A DNA stretch of 64,000 nt from assembly GCA_015501595.1 (NCBI GenBank), contig JADNRX010000026.1:124001-188000 (forward strand), read 5' to 3'. The DNA comes from Hymenopellis radicata. Taxonomy: Eukaryota; Basidiomycota; Agaricomycetes; Agaricales; Physalacriaceae. The notes under the pieces were generated by a model that did not search any database, was not told where the DNA came from, and saw nothing but the letters and a program-made list of their open reading frames with translations. Below, one piece after another: positions 22,401 to 32,157 of the stretch (the first letter of the stretch is position 1; every line of letters starts with the position of its first letter). Made by a program: the position numbers and the translations under genes.

Positions 22401-24355
22401 GGTACGTCGGTCTCAACACGATAGAGCCCGCCAGTAACAGGAATTTTTCCTAGGATCTTGTCTGCGCGGTCGTACACTCGACATTCTGTCGCGCGAAACA
22501 TCATCGAGTACCCAGCGGCAGTTATTTTGCTCACCGCGAGAAGTGTGACGCCCAACTTGGGCGCGTATAGGACATCGCGCACCAAGATGCGCGTCCGTTC
22601 TCCTTGTTTCCCAGGTATGTATACATGCATGTCGCCCTTGCCAATAGCCTGAAATTTCCCTTGGTCAGCGGATGTGATGGTCTTGGGCTCGATGGGCTCG
22701 TAATTGAACAGCCGATGTCGGTACGGGGTCATGTGTCGGGACGCGCCCGAGTCGTACAAGTCGACCTCCGCCTCGTTAGGAAGAGTGCCGAACGCAGCGA
22801 GGAATACGGATCCAAAGGTACGAGTCCATGCCTCGTCGTCTTCTTCCACGTAAACAAAATCTTGTAGGTTGTCGCCCAAGTCGGACCAGCCGTCATCATC
22901 GCTGTCCGGGATTTCATTGCTGTCGATATCACTGTACTCGTCAGCATCATCGGTATCAGCTTCAAATACGAATGACTCTCCTTCACCGCCAGAATCATCA
23001 TCAGATGATTCTGACGGGTCCTTTCCAGCATCGCCTTCGCTATCATCATTGTCTTCGTCGTCAGACTCTTCTTCGGTGTCGGTATCCTCTGACTCTGAGT
23101 CGGACACGTCGATGAGGTCGGGCAGGAAATCAGACTCGTCGTCGCTGTCTGACTCTGCGTCGGACACTAGATCTGGGAGAGAATCTGTGTCGGAATTGTC
23201 ATCAATGACGGTGAAATATGTGATGGTGGACTCGGCTGTGTCTTCAACCATAGGTGCGTTCTCTCGCTCCCCTTCAAACGGCTGGGCGATCTCATCATTG
23301 AGATACAGGCCCGCCATTCCTTCAGTCTGTTCTGCGCTGTCCTGTGCGTATTCATACCACGGCTCGTCGTAGCCGCCAATATTCTCTTCCGTCAAGTCCC
23401 GCCAGTCGGCATCAGAGTCGATGCACTCTGTGCTCTCGACGTCGGCGTACCATACGCTGTCGTCGTCGTCGCCGGTGGCTTTGTTCCCGGATTCTTTACC
23501 CTTTCCTTTGCTTCTTGGTCCCTGTCCTTCTTTCCCGCCGCCCTTGGCCCAACATTCAGCTTTGATATGCCCCTTTTTATGACAGTTGTAACACTCAACT
23601 GTCGAGCTCTTCCTGGCGCCCGGTTGGCGCCGTCCATGGGTCGAGGAACCACCGTTCGCGTTGAACGCGGCTTCCTTCCCCTCCTTTCCACGCGCTCGGA
23701 TCTGGCGGCGGTCGGCTTCGTTGCTGATGCCGGTGATATAGGTATCGACGGTGATGGTTTGAGTGAGTAGAGCCGCCGTTGCTGTCAACGCAGCGAGGTA
23801 CGGGTCGTACGATGTGGGTAACGACCCCAGTAGGATGGCGATGAAGTTGTCGTCGCCTGTGTCTGCGCCCATCGCGATAAGCTCCTCGCGTAGGGCCTCG
23901 AGCTTCGCCAAGTGGACCTTGACGTCGCCATTCTCTGTGCATCTCTCTTCCTGCAATCTTCTCCGTAAGTCCACTGTCATCATTCTAGATTTCTTTTGGA
24001 ACTCATCGTTAATCTTCTTCCACATCTTTCCAGCCGATGTCTCTGCTTTTACCCTGAGAAACAATCCATCGGGGATTGTCGAGGCCATCGCCTGCTTCGT
24101 GATGGACTCGTTCGCACGCCAGAGCCTCACGATGCCGGGGTAACGCGTAATCGCGTCGGTTTCATCCTTCGTCGGGTTCAGCGGGTCAACGGGTACGGGT
24201 GCAGCTGGCGGTGCGGCTGTCTCGACGATATAGTCCTGCAGCTGCGCCGCCTCTGCGGCGAAGACGAATCGGTCGCGGTAGAAGATCCAGTTCGACCCGT
24301 CCGCTTTGCAATGCGGGATACGGGCGAAGAATTCGATTAGTTTGGTGGTGGACAT
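19496..24355 (-). CDS. Copia Gag-Pol polyprotein (element 2), intact
   Basis: A single frame of about 1619 residues runs from the ATG at 24355 (MSTTKLIEFF) to the stop at 19496, beside the 3' LTR. Order of domains, with approximate residues: Gag capsid region (10-230); CCHC zinc knuckle CYNCHKKGHIKAEC (about 255-270); a long Asp/Glu/Ser linker (about 300-520); aspartic protease DSGAS (about 530); GAG-pre-integrase zinc motif; integrase DDE core (SDLWGPSP, HTDRGGEY, IAERLNRT); reverse transcriptase (about 1135-1400) with IHVDD; RNase H (YADADG, STTEAEY, ADILTKALP). The order integrase-RT-RNase H defines copia. No frameshift or stop was seen. Gag and Pol are in one frame, so no recoding signal is needed. 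Confidence 0.95.
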   Translation of the reverse strand: MSTTKLIEFFARIPHCKADGSNWIFYRDRFVFAAEAAQLQDYIVETAAPPAAPVPVDPLNPTKDETDAITRYPGIVRLWRANESITKQAMASTIPDGLFLRVKAETSAGKMWKKINDEFQKKSRMMTVDLRRRLQEERCTENGDVKVHLAKLEALREELIAMGADTGDDNFIAILLGSLPTSYDPYLAALTATAALLTQTITVDTYITGISNEADRRQIRARGKEGKEAAFNANGGSSTHGRRQPGARKSSTVECYNCHKKGHIKAECWAKGGGKEGQGPRSKGKGKESGNKATGDDDDSVWYADVESTECIDSDADWRDLTEENIGGYDEPWYEYAQDSAEQTEGMAGLYLNDEIAQPFEGERENAPMVEDTAESTITYFTVIDDNSDTDSLPDLVSDAESDSDDESDFLPDLIDVSDSESEDTDTEEESDDEDNDDSEGDAGKDPSESSDDDSGGEGESFVFEADTDDADEYSDIDSNEIPDSDDDGWSDLGDNLQDFVYVEEDDEAWTRTFGSVFLAAFGTLPNEAEVDLYDSGASRHMTPYRHRLFNYEPIEPKTITSADQGKFQAIGKGDMHVYIPGKQGERTRILVRDVLYAPKLGVTLLAVSKITAAGYSMMFRATECRVYDRADKILGKIPVTGGLYRVETDVPTAMHGNDAPISISLDDLHQMMGHISPDAAKRLVKDHIVDGIILDEAQPAPTSCDSCEYGKKTRKAVAKVSDHERAKELGGTIHSDLWGPSPVQTPQHKEYYVSFTDDYSRYSVVFLVRRKDETFDTYKEFEAWLSTQHGAKVKELHTDRGGEYRSGEFDAHLAAQGTKRNLTVHDTPEHNGIAERLNRTLLEKVRAMLHASGLPKNLWGEALKHAVWLKNRTSTRALDGKTPYEILEGKKPNLRDLHKWGCKVWVHSTGESKLDGRARVGRWLGFDGDSSGHRIYWPDNRSIGVERSVKFDESNTEHPGSSLNEGENGSDVQRPSEGTSKASNIPASVPNMPSAPLAPSSDTPAPSTAPPAASSPSATVTPPPSSSTLPDYVGDLIKRDGLDPANIRTDKRVRKPTEKAREMAKSSARSADPEEALQQAFEMAMYAAMAESDAIEPTFEEAKRRADWSLWKEACLVELRTLMEAGTWEIVPRPVDHNVIGSKWVLRIKKKAGGIIDKYKARLVARGFTQVEGIDYFVTFAPVAKLAALRIILAIAARNDWEINVFDFHGAFLNGEFDDDEELYMEQPPDFQYADPKKFVLRLHKTIYGLKQSSRKWYEKLTAALATLGFDPLEKDHAVFRLVQDVDIIILAIHVDDCTITGSSPSLITTMQDRIGQLFEITLLGPISWLLGLEIIRDRATRSISLNQTSYIDSVLQRFNMEDCKPSAVPMDPNAHFTRDECPTDALEIAEMKRHPYRELVGSLIWTTTGTRPDIAYAATILSRFNDNPALIHWHAAKRVLQYLKTTRSYRLTYGGDGRNRGLEGYADADGMSVENRKAISGYAFLVDGGAVSWSSKQQEIIALSTTEAEYIALTHAGKEAMWTRQFISELFTPFDDPILIHDDNQSALALAHAELGQYHSRTKHIDIRYHYIRYAIQHGDIRLVYCPTDDMVADILTKALPSMKAKHFALSLGLVPA

Positions 24356-24421
24356 GGCGCGATGATGAGAAGAGATACGTAGGTACAAGCGGGAGGTTTT
24401 TCGTTCAACTTAGGCACGGGC

Positions 24422-24434
24422 GGGGCCCATAACC
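24422..24434 (-). other. Primer-binding site of element 2
   Basis: GGTTATGGGCCCC on the minus strand directly follows the 5' LTR. It complements the anticodon arm of initiator tRNA-Met, implying priming from a cleaved half tRNA as in Drosophila copia. Confidence 0.8.
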
Positions 24435-24723
24435 TATAGTTTATCGTAGTTGTTTGAACAGTTCACAAGTAAAGGAGAGCACGAATATTCGATTCGTTTT
24501 GTAGACTACTTTTATACAAGGATTTAATCAACATCTTTAACAAGCAACTGGCCGTGAACTATTCTAAGCAGTAAGTAAATAATGGAACGGGTCCCCAAGT
24601 GGGACCAACAAAAGTCTACACGACAGAGGCGCGTCTCGTCAAGCGACGATCCGGGTGCGAGTCACCGACGAGTCAACGTCGAGTCAGTCCGATGACTACG
24701 CGGTACCGGCTTGTGATGCAACA
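24435..24723 (-). repeat. 5' LTR of element 2 (289 bp)
   Basis: Matches 19198-19488 almost perfectly apart from two single-base deletions. Followed by the target-site copy GTCCT at 24724-24728. Confidence 0.95.
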
Positions 24724-25420
24724 GTCCTTCCCGGCTTCCTCCCGAGAGGGCCAGATATCGCGACGGTCCTTGATAGTTCGGTTCATGGCTTCAACCAAAG
24801 GTACCAATGTCGCTGTGTACTCTGGTGGACCAGTGATGGGCTCAATAATAATCAGATGCTCCGGCGTGATGTTGGGCTTCATGGCCATCGCGAGCGACCT
24901 ATTTTAAGGCAATGGTGTAAGTAGTACACGACGTGGGCGCAACTGATCCTCACATAATGCACGCTCCTGAGGATTGGGCCAACCCTACGACGCGGCGCTT
25001 ACCGAAGTCGACATCCACCCCGGTACCACGGCCGTTGAGGAAGGCATGTAAAGTTTCGGCGCCATACCGCCATTTGACTAAGAAGCGCTCAATAGTGAGA
25101 TCGCCAGCGGCAAAAATAATAATACAACTCACATTGTTGAGAGTATGGTGCAGCAAGTAAAGTCGCTTCGTTTATGACCGCAGCCTCGCCGTGATTGGGG
25201 TGTTCAACCGCCAGACCTCCCGGATGAAGCCAGTTGGGAGGGCCTCATAGAGGTCTTCGATGAACGGCTCGTACGCTTCCTTGTGAGAAGTCGTGCAGTG
25301 GGCGCAGACGAGGGTTATACCGCCTTCTGGAGCATTACCCTTCCAATACCGCTTAGCGGTTGTCGGAAGGATACCCTCGTCCTGCGGAAAGAAGACATAT
25401 GACTGCGAAGAAAGTGACAT

Positions 25421-26428
25421 ATCAGAAGAGGACGTAGTAGATTGAGCAAAGGCTCACGATATATACTCGTTGACAGCCAGTCTTAGAGTAAATTTACAAA
25501 CCATCCAACGCGACATCAAGTACTTGTTACACCGCGATCCCGGCCTAGAGGACCGGATACTGTTGAGCGCGTATCGCTTCACAAGCCAGAACAAGAGGGT
25601 GAATGTATGCGCGGATCATGATTCTTCCCGCTGCCGCATCCGCATGGGATACGGCGGTAACGATTCCAAAAATCCTAGAATATTGAAGAGTCCGTCGATT
25701 CCCCCGACTTCTAAAAACAAAATGCAAAGAACCTTGAGATGAAGTGACGGTCGAGAAGCATCAGTGCCATGATCCAGGTCCAGTTCCTTGATTGAGAAGG
25801 GTAAGGAGTAACAGGACTATATAGATTTCAGAAATAACCAGACACTGAAGGGTATTCACAACAGCGGCGCTGGCGGAGTATTCAGATGCAGATTTTTGCC
25901 GGCCTTCGCCAGGCCTGGCGATGAAGAGACAGGAGAAGAGCACTCGGTGTGCCCTGATTGTTATGATGGTAGAAAACGGACAAGCTGGGTTCCGGCCTGA
26001 TCTGGCCTGATCGCTAAAAACGTACGCGAATAAAGCGACATCTGCGAAGGTGTCGAGATGTTGCGTCTGCGTCGTGTACGTGTACGAATTCGTTCCGTTG
26101 AACTCGTTGATTGTTACGGGCGTTTCCGGCGTAATGGAGAACCGACAAGAACACGTTCAGTGCAGGTTGGCTAATTTCCCGTTCAGCTGGAACACTTCAA
26201 CCCATTAACATTAAAACCAGTTCGACTCGTATTACACAGTATCCATCCACCTTGGGGAAACATGCTTCAGAAATGAAAGCAACGATCATTATTAAAATGT
26301 ACCTCTCTTCAAGCACCCGACTGGGGTACCAGAGTTTCTAAAGGGCAGTCATCTTTTTGTTTAGCAGGGGGTGGTATCCAATGAATCTGGGAGTAGAAAT
26401 GAGTATAAGAACGCTCTCTAAATGAAAA
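25421..26428. other. Intergenic, no feature seen
   Basis: This is the upstream region of the hydrolase gene and the 3' side of RNASEH2C. The short frames here have no motif. Confidence 0.4.
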
Positions 26429-27079
26429 TCACGATACCAGCTCGGCGAGAGGAACCCATTCTTTGAGAGTTCGCACATACTCGTCGTCGCGTTCACGTGC
26501 AAGGTTATCCGGAAGCCACAGATTGAAGGACGGGAATGTCGACACAGCCGTGAGCTCAAGCAAGGGATTGCGAGACTCGGGTTCGTCAACGTCCATCTCC
26601 TCCTCCTCCTCGTCGCCGACGACAATTTCCTCGGCATCTTTTCGAGTGGACCGACGCGTCCGCCTTGGCGCGTCAACGTCAACTTTTGGTTGCGCCCTAG
26701 CTGGTTTCTGTTCTTTCCCTTGTTTTCTGTCCTCTTCTCCACCTTGGAACACGATACCGACATAGCCCATAGGTACCTGCACTCGCGTGCCATGTATCGC
26801 TCGCCCACGGAAGGTCGAGACCAAGTAAGAGGCAGCACGTCGGAGGAGATTTTTCTTTGGCTGAGATGGAGGTTTGTCTTGTACACCGTTCGACGCGTTT
26901 TGAGATACGCAACTCTCTGAAGGCGGCAACGCGTTGACATCAGACGCAGAGACGTCGAGATTTTCAGTCTGGCGCTCTTCCACGCGCATATAAGTGGAGA
27001 CGGGAGCCGGGCCATTGTAGGAGATGTGGAATGGCATAAGGTCTGGAGTGCGCGTGGGTAAGGCTTTTGAGATCGCCAT
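26429..27079 (-). CDS. RNH203: Ribonuclease H2 subunit C
   Basis: One exon of 216 residues from the ATG at 27079 (MAISKALPTRTPDLMPFHIS). RNase H2 removes ribonucleotides from DNA; subunit C is a non-catalytic scaffold that pairs with subunit B. Family hallmarks are LMPFHISYNGPAPVSTYM near the start, FRGRAIHGTRVQVPMGYVG in the middle, and FPSFNLWLPD near the C-terminus. An acidic and basic low-complexity insert (about residues 130-175) separates the last two, as usual in fungi. Length and motif order are normal and the frame is intact. The protein is nuclear by family knowledge. Confidence 0.88.
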   Translation of the reverse strand: MAISKALPTRTPDLMPFHISYNGPAPVSTYMRVEERQTENLDVSASDVNALPPSESCVSQNASNGVQDKPPSQPKKNLLRRAASYLVSTFRGRAIHGTRVQVPMGYVGIVFQGGEEDRKQGKEQKPARAQPKVDVDAPRRTRRSTRKDAEEIVVGDEEEEEMDVDEPESRNPLLELTAVSTFPSFNLWLPDNLARERDDEYVRTLKEWVPLAELVS

Positions 27080-28081
27080 TGTCTTGTCAAAGTCCAAGTC
27101 CAAGTTGTCGCGTTATTGTGTCTTGTTTGTCTCCATCATGTCACTCATTCACTCTTGTCCATCCTAATGCATGTTCCTTTGGCCAAGTTCACCTTACCTC
27201 TATGTCCAGCCAATTTGTTGTGTATGCCTTTCTCCGGCGCCATTCTACGACAACGGTCCTATATGCGGCGTTATAACACTGATTTATACTTGTCGCAATT
27301 TCCAATCAGTCGGCAACTTGGAGCCATTGGCTCTGCAGTTCTTTCAAGCCATAGAACAAATTCGCAGGTGACTAAGATTGTGCTATCTTCCTCAGTGCAT
27401 ACTTCCACTGACGTGACATACCAGCTCACGCACGATCCAAAGTGAGGGGGTTGATGTTGAACTCATCCGTCCATATTCAGGAGGGACGTCTTCTCAGTCT
27501 GCATTGCATATCTCTTTCGTGCGGGCTGTTACTTGAAATTGTAAGTAACTGAGCTGTAGCGTAGTGCCGATTGATAGGCGAGAAGTGTGGCGGCTTCAAT
27601 TTGTTCCATCCGCACGAATTCCGACGATTTGGATCTTCGAGACCTATCATTACGGAGCCAGATCATCTGAGAGAAGATAGGACCGGATCCAGGCAAGTGC
27701 GCGTACTGTTCGCAGTAAGTAAGTGTCACATCGCACGTAACCCGACATCACCACGCTCAGCTGGCGCATTGTTCCGGCAACCATTCTGTATGTCATACAA
27801 ACTCTTCGATTTTTACATGTTCAATCCCAATGTGTGGCCCCGTAACCCGTTAAGGATGTACCCTTTAAACGTCGAAATCTCCCTTACAAACTTCGAAATC
27901 TCTTCTCGCCATCTTAGAGTCTCCCATCAACTTCTCACCATCAGTTAACCTTGGCAGCGGTGGTTAGACGTACTTTAGCATTCACCAGTCGGTGTCTCGT
28001 AGGCAAGAAATACAAGCCCAAATTCTGTTATACATTGTTGATACAATACTACGCGGGATATTAGTCGAAAGTACAAGTATT
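27080..28081. other. Intergenic, possible unassigned exon
   Basis: No gene I can name. Around 27300-27375 a plus-strand stretch reads plausibly as protein (NLEPLALQFFQAIEQ) and is followed by a GTGACT/CAG context, but I could not build a gene from it. Confidence 0.3.
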
Positions 28082-30529
28082 TTAAGCAGCAACCTCTACT
28101 GGTGCCAACTCAAGCTTCGCCCTCTCACGAAGTTGATTCCGCAGAATTTTACCAGCAGTGCTACAACAAATGGTAAGCAACCTTCAGAACACACTCGCTG
28201 ATTAGTCTCTTACCTCTTGGGCACGACATCGATAACGACAACACCTAATCATCGGTTCTTGAGTAATCCACGAATCTCGTCCAAACACAAATGCTCACCT
28301 CCCCGTAAATGTTTGTGGTAGGCGACCTGGAGCTTCATCCACGCCGCGACTTCCTGTTCCAAAGTAGCCTTTTGCACACTGCAGCTCAGCTTCGCAGGGT
28401 TGACGGGCACAACGTAAGCTCTGCAAACCGCAAACCATGCCATGAGCGTGATGTCATTTGAATGTGTGGAGTAGATAAGATTCAGACCTAGGGAGCTCCG
28501 TCGCTTGTTCCTCGTCATATATGGCAATGACCGCCGCGTCTGCAATCTCAGGGTGGCCGCACAGAATGCTCTCGAGCTCGGCCGGGGGCACTAAAAGGGA
28601 GTGTAAGTGTCTGCAAGATGAAAAGCGCAGACCATCGTGACACACCTTGGAATCCCTGACACGGAATGTGTGAGCGACGTAGAACTGTATCTGTGGCAAT
28701 GACAGCGTACCTTGTACTTGATCAACTCCTTGCGGCGGTCGACGATTGAGAAGAAGCCTTTGTTGTCTCTGATGGCCACATCCCCCGTTTTCAGCCAGCC
28801 GTCTGGTGTTACGGTATTTGCGGTAGCAGTGGGATTGTTGAGGTAGCCCTGGTGGGACCGATGTTAACACCATGACGGCGTTTTGTCTTCATAGACCGCG
28901 TACCTTCATAACATTAGGTCCGCGCACCCAGAGTTCACCGGCTTCTCCCTCCGCCACATCCTGACCGTCTTCGTCGGCAAGGCGAGCTTCGATGGAAGGC
29001 ATGAGAAGGCCGGACGTGCCAATATTATCGTCGGACGCAAGGTCAAAAGGCACCAAATGGGTAACGGGCGACGCTTCAGTCAAACCATAGCCTAAGACGA
29101 GAGATAAGGGTCTAGGCTACCGACGAACATCGGGGAACGAACCTTGAACGATAGGGCAGAAGGTGTTGAGAGACCGAAGACGTTCCATAACCTGATGCCA
29201 TAATGTCAGTCGAGCAGACAAGTTACCAGGTGGACGAACATGCCTTCTTTGCCAACGGAGGTGCTAAAGGAGCAGCCCCAGAAATCATCATTTTGAGAGA
29301 TGACAGATCGTACTTCTCGACCACTAGAATTCAAGTTAGGACTGTAGGGGAATTCCGAGGGGGAGAAGGACTTGCCTGGATGTCTGGCGAGCATGACAAG
29401 GATCGGGGGAACAATCAGGCTGAAAGCGACTTTGTACTTCTCGATGTTGGCGCAGTACTGGATGGGGTCGAAGCGAGGCTGGACTACAGTTGCGAAGCCC
29501 ATCCGTAGGGGAAGGAGAAGAAGATTTACGGAGCCTGCGTCACATAATTATCAGATGAGAATATCAGAAGTGTTAAAGCAGGCGACTTACCAAAGATGTG
29601 GAAGAAAGGCAGGACCCCCGACGCTGTCCGTTGCGTCAAGTCTGGAAGGGAGGGAACGACCATCTCGACATTGCTAGTAAGATTCTGGTGTGTTGTCTCC
29701 ACGCCCTATACAAACACGACGGTTAACGCCCATTGAAACGTAAAAATAGACTCATTGAATCACCTTGGGCTGTCCAGTAGTTCCCTGAGGAGGATAGTCA
29801 GTGGCGTTCTACACGCAGGAAAGTGTACCCACAGAACTGTAGCATAAATAGACCGTCTCATGAGTGTCCTTTCCGTCAAACTTTTCCTCTTCTTCGAGTG
29901 AACCGAGGCCTAGGAGATCTTCAAGGTACAATAACCCTGCAGCATCTGGACTCCGGGGCGCGTCTAAACCCCCGACCCATTTAAATCCTTTACCGAGTAC
30001 GATCAACCTCTTGTCGCCATCCTCGATGTTGAGTTCTTTTAACATAGCTCTAACGACGGGTATACCCGCCTCGGTAGTGTAGATCAGTCCGGCCCCACTG
30101 TCTTTGTACTGATGGCCCAATTCATGGGCGGTATACGCGGCGTTGGCGAGGGTGGTGCGCAGGCCGGCGGCAACGGCTACACAGTAAAAGTTAATCACGG
30201 CGATTGTTCCGACACGACGCGTACTTACAGCCAAAGATGACCACGGGAAAGGTGATGGAGTTTGGAGAGAAGACGAGAGCGACATCGCCGCGTTTTGCTT
30301 GAATGTTTGGATGGTGACGGATTCCGTAGCCCAAGGACAGCGCGAGCGAGCGAAGTTGCGCCCGAGTGATCGTCGTGTCAGTGAGCGAGTCGATGAAGAC
30401 GGGATAGTCGCCTGGATGGTGACCGACGTAGCCAGGTTTCTCCGCGTCAAGACCCAAGAAGTGGGTGAAGATGGAGGAGCTGACAACAGGGATGTCGGGA
30501 AGATGAGAGCGGTAGATGGCGGAAGACAT
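28082..30529 (-). CDS. 4-coumarate-CoA ligase-like acyl-CoA synthetase, copy 2
   Basis: Intact paralogue of the gene at 10489-12779. ATG at 30529 ([15 protein letters not shown]), stop at 28082. Motifs: SSGTTGQPKG across two introns, [42 protein letters not shown], and [13 protein letters not shown] with the catalytic lysine. About ten introns; all exons join in phase. Two introns use GC donors: CATCCAG|GCAAGT near 29376 and AAG|GCATGT near 29247. The second is inferred because it removes an extra segment and restores alignment with copy 1. An extra intron within the last motif (PK|S) is absent from copy 1. There is no SKL tail. Likely substrates are aryl or fatty carboxylates; the precise substrate is not deducible. 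Confidence 0.88.
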
Positions 30530-31239
30530 GACTGGGGAGGTTATTGGGAATGGTTCGATGCACAAGCTGGCGCGACCTTTATAAGAGTTGGGGTATCTAT
30601 TCAAATACTCGTCCTTCTGAGTTCGTCCGTGTGTTTCACGATCTGTCAGCCCTGCTTTCGGTTTGGTTGGGGAACCATGTCGACATAAGGGACAGGCCTG
30701 CTAGCTCCTGGGCACCAGCTAGCCGAGGTGAACGCATTGGACCGGATATCGCAAGGATATCGTGATAATCCAGGCCTATCAGGCCGAGGTAAACAAGAGT
30801 GGGATGTTCACGAGCACGGGAGACAATACATTTCGAGGTTGAAAAAGTGCGTTCGTGTAGTAACCAGTACGAGAATCTCGTATCTTACCGTAAACATCAA
30901 TCACGAAGTGAATAGCGCATGCCGAATCGGAGTCGGTGGACGGACACACAGATAACCGGTGACCTCCCGGACATGGAGGAAGACCTCAAGGTCTCCGAGT
31001 CTTGGACGTCGTCTTCTTCCACGCCACAAGAAGGGTCGAATGAGTAACACCATGGCCTGGACCATTATACCACATCAAAGTTTTCAGGACTAGCGTGCGC
31101 GCTGAATTCATGTCGAGCACTCGCAAGACAGTGAAGGGACTTTCATGACCGTTTCGAGCCATGTCCGCATTTGGAAGGCAGGCGACTCACCGACACACAG
31201 CCACCAGGGTGCTCTTTCACCTCGACGACGACCTCTGCG
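30530..31239. other. Intergenic between divergent genes
   Basis: Shared upstream region of the CoA-ligase gene (minus) and the RRM gene (plus). No motif I would defend. Confidence 0.45.
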
Positions 31240-32157
31240 ATGACCTCTCTCCTCGAACGCATGAATGTGACCCCCGGGCCTACTGGACCCATCCGCAATG
31301 GCCGTGGTGGTCAATCGAGTCGCTCTTCTACGCCATATGTTCGTGTCTTACCTGCCCAAGTGCCACTTTGTTTTAATATTTTCCAGACTCGCCCAGTAAA
31401 AGGCGACAGCGACCAGCAATGGTCCCACGATATGTTTGAGCGCGAAAGCAAGCTGGATGCTCGTCTTGGCGTCGCACCGATTCCTGGCAAGCCACAGCGT
31501 ACTCGCCTATTTATCGGCGGTGTGGAAGGAGCAACTGGCGGCCATCTCAACATAAAAGGAGCCAGTGGTGGGCAAGACAATACGGTTGAAGTCAGTGGCT
31601 TGGTCGCGGGAACAACAGCGGACGACGTCAAAACCATCTTTAAGCGCTGTGGCGAGATAATTTCTTCAAAGTCTGTCCCGGGTGGTGGTGAACTGAAGAT
31701 TCGAGTCACCTTCAAGAACCCAAAGGACGCGCAGGCAGCTGTCAAGACGTTTGACAAGCAGCAAGCCGATGGAAAAACTCTTTCAGTGCATATCGTTGGT
31801 TTTAATGCAACGCCTGTATTGGCCAACCGGCTACAGGGTGCTGATGGCATGAGCATTGCGAAGCAGGAGGGCAGTGTGGATATATTAATGGGAGGCTCGG
31901 CGGACAGTGGATCGTACGTGTCTGCTTATGGTCACTTTTGACCATGGCGCTAACTGTAATTCAGAAAAATGAGGTCGGATGCCATGATCCAGGACCCTCG
32001 GGCGCAGGTACTCGTGGCACCTCCTGGGACCGACCCCAAAGAATACACTCAATCACGGGGCGGTGGTCGAGGAAGAGGCCGGGGTGGACGAGGCCGGAGA
32101 GGTGGTGGGGGTGATCGACGAGGTGGCGGCAGGGGCAAGAAAATGGACATCGACTGA
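31240..32157 (+). CDS. RRM-domain RNA-binding protein with RGG tail
   Basis: ATG at 31240 (MTSLLERMNVTPGPTGP). A 51-nt intron after STPY (GTTCGT...TCCAG) and a second after GGSADSGS (GTACGT...TTCAG) join in frame to the last exon ending at 32157. The centre is one RNA-recognition motif (NTVEVSGLVAGTTADDVKTI ... ELKIRVTFKNPKDAQAAVKTF). The C-terminus is an RG/RGG box of about 30 residues followed by KKMDID. The layout (short conserved N-terminal peptide, one RRM, RGG tail) resembles mRNA export adaptors of the ALY/Yra1 type, but I cannot assign orthology. Nuclear location is likely. Confidence 0.8.

Larger units (their letters stand above)
19198..24723 (-). mobile_element. Young, structurally intact Ty1/copia retrotransposon (element 2)
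   Basis: The element is 5526 bp long, on the minus strand, with LTRs of 291 and 289 bp. By eye they differ mainly by two one-base indels (CGTCCAAG/CGTCAAG and TGCCAACA/TGCAACA), so insertion looks recent. It has a perfect 5-bp TSD, a primer-binding site, a polypurine tract (AGGGGAG before the 3' LTR) and one long Gag-Pol frame. It is inserted in an exon of the alpha/beta-hydrolase gene, in the same orientation. I see no defect, so it could be autonomous. Confidence 0.96.
18547..25420 (-). pseudogene. Alpha/beta-hydrolase gene split by copia element 2
   Basis: The 5' part is 24724-25420 (ATG at 25420, MSLSSQSYVFFPQ). It contains GITLVCAHCTTSHKE (start of the hydrolase core), the NHGEAAVINE block, HAFLNGRGTGVDVDF, an SSGA nucleophile-elbow-like segment and DRRDIWPSREEA. 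The 3' part is 18547-19197 and continues in the same frame with WKYYDERVFNVYL, HGLRDLPTATYGPEVG, VTWVDGPHL and GLAKAVSSRL, with stop at 18547. The break is exactly at the 5-bp duplication flanking the retrotransposon. Separately, NTP and NHGEA in exon 1 (near 25200-25215) are in different frames, a one-base break. The family is the fungal hydrolase group often named after toxin biosynthesis; the substrate here is unknown. As it stands the gene cannot give a full product. Confidence 0.85.

Noticed and set aside
22828..23372. Plus-strand Ser/His-rich frames inside copia element 2
   Set aside because: They are the antisense of the Asp/Glu/Ser spacer of Gag-Pol; the composition is a mirror of that repeat-rich coding DNA.
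18547..25420. Calling the hydrolase a toxin-biosynthesis gene
   Set aside because: The family name is historical; nothing here shows such a pathway. It is reported only as an alpha/beta hydrolase.
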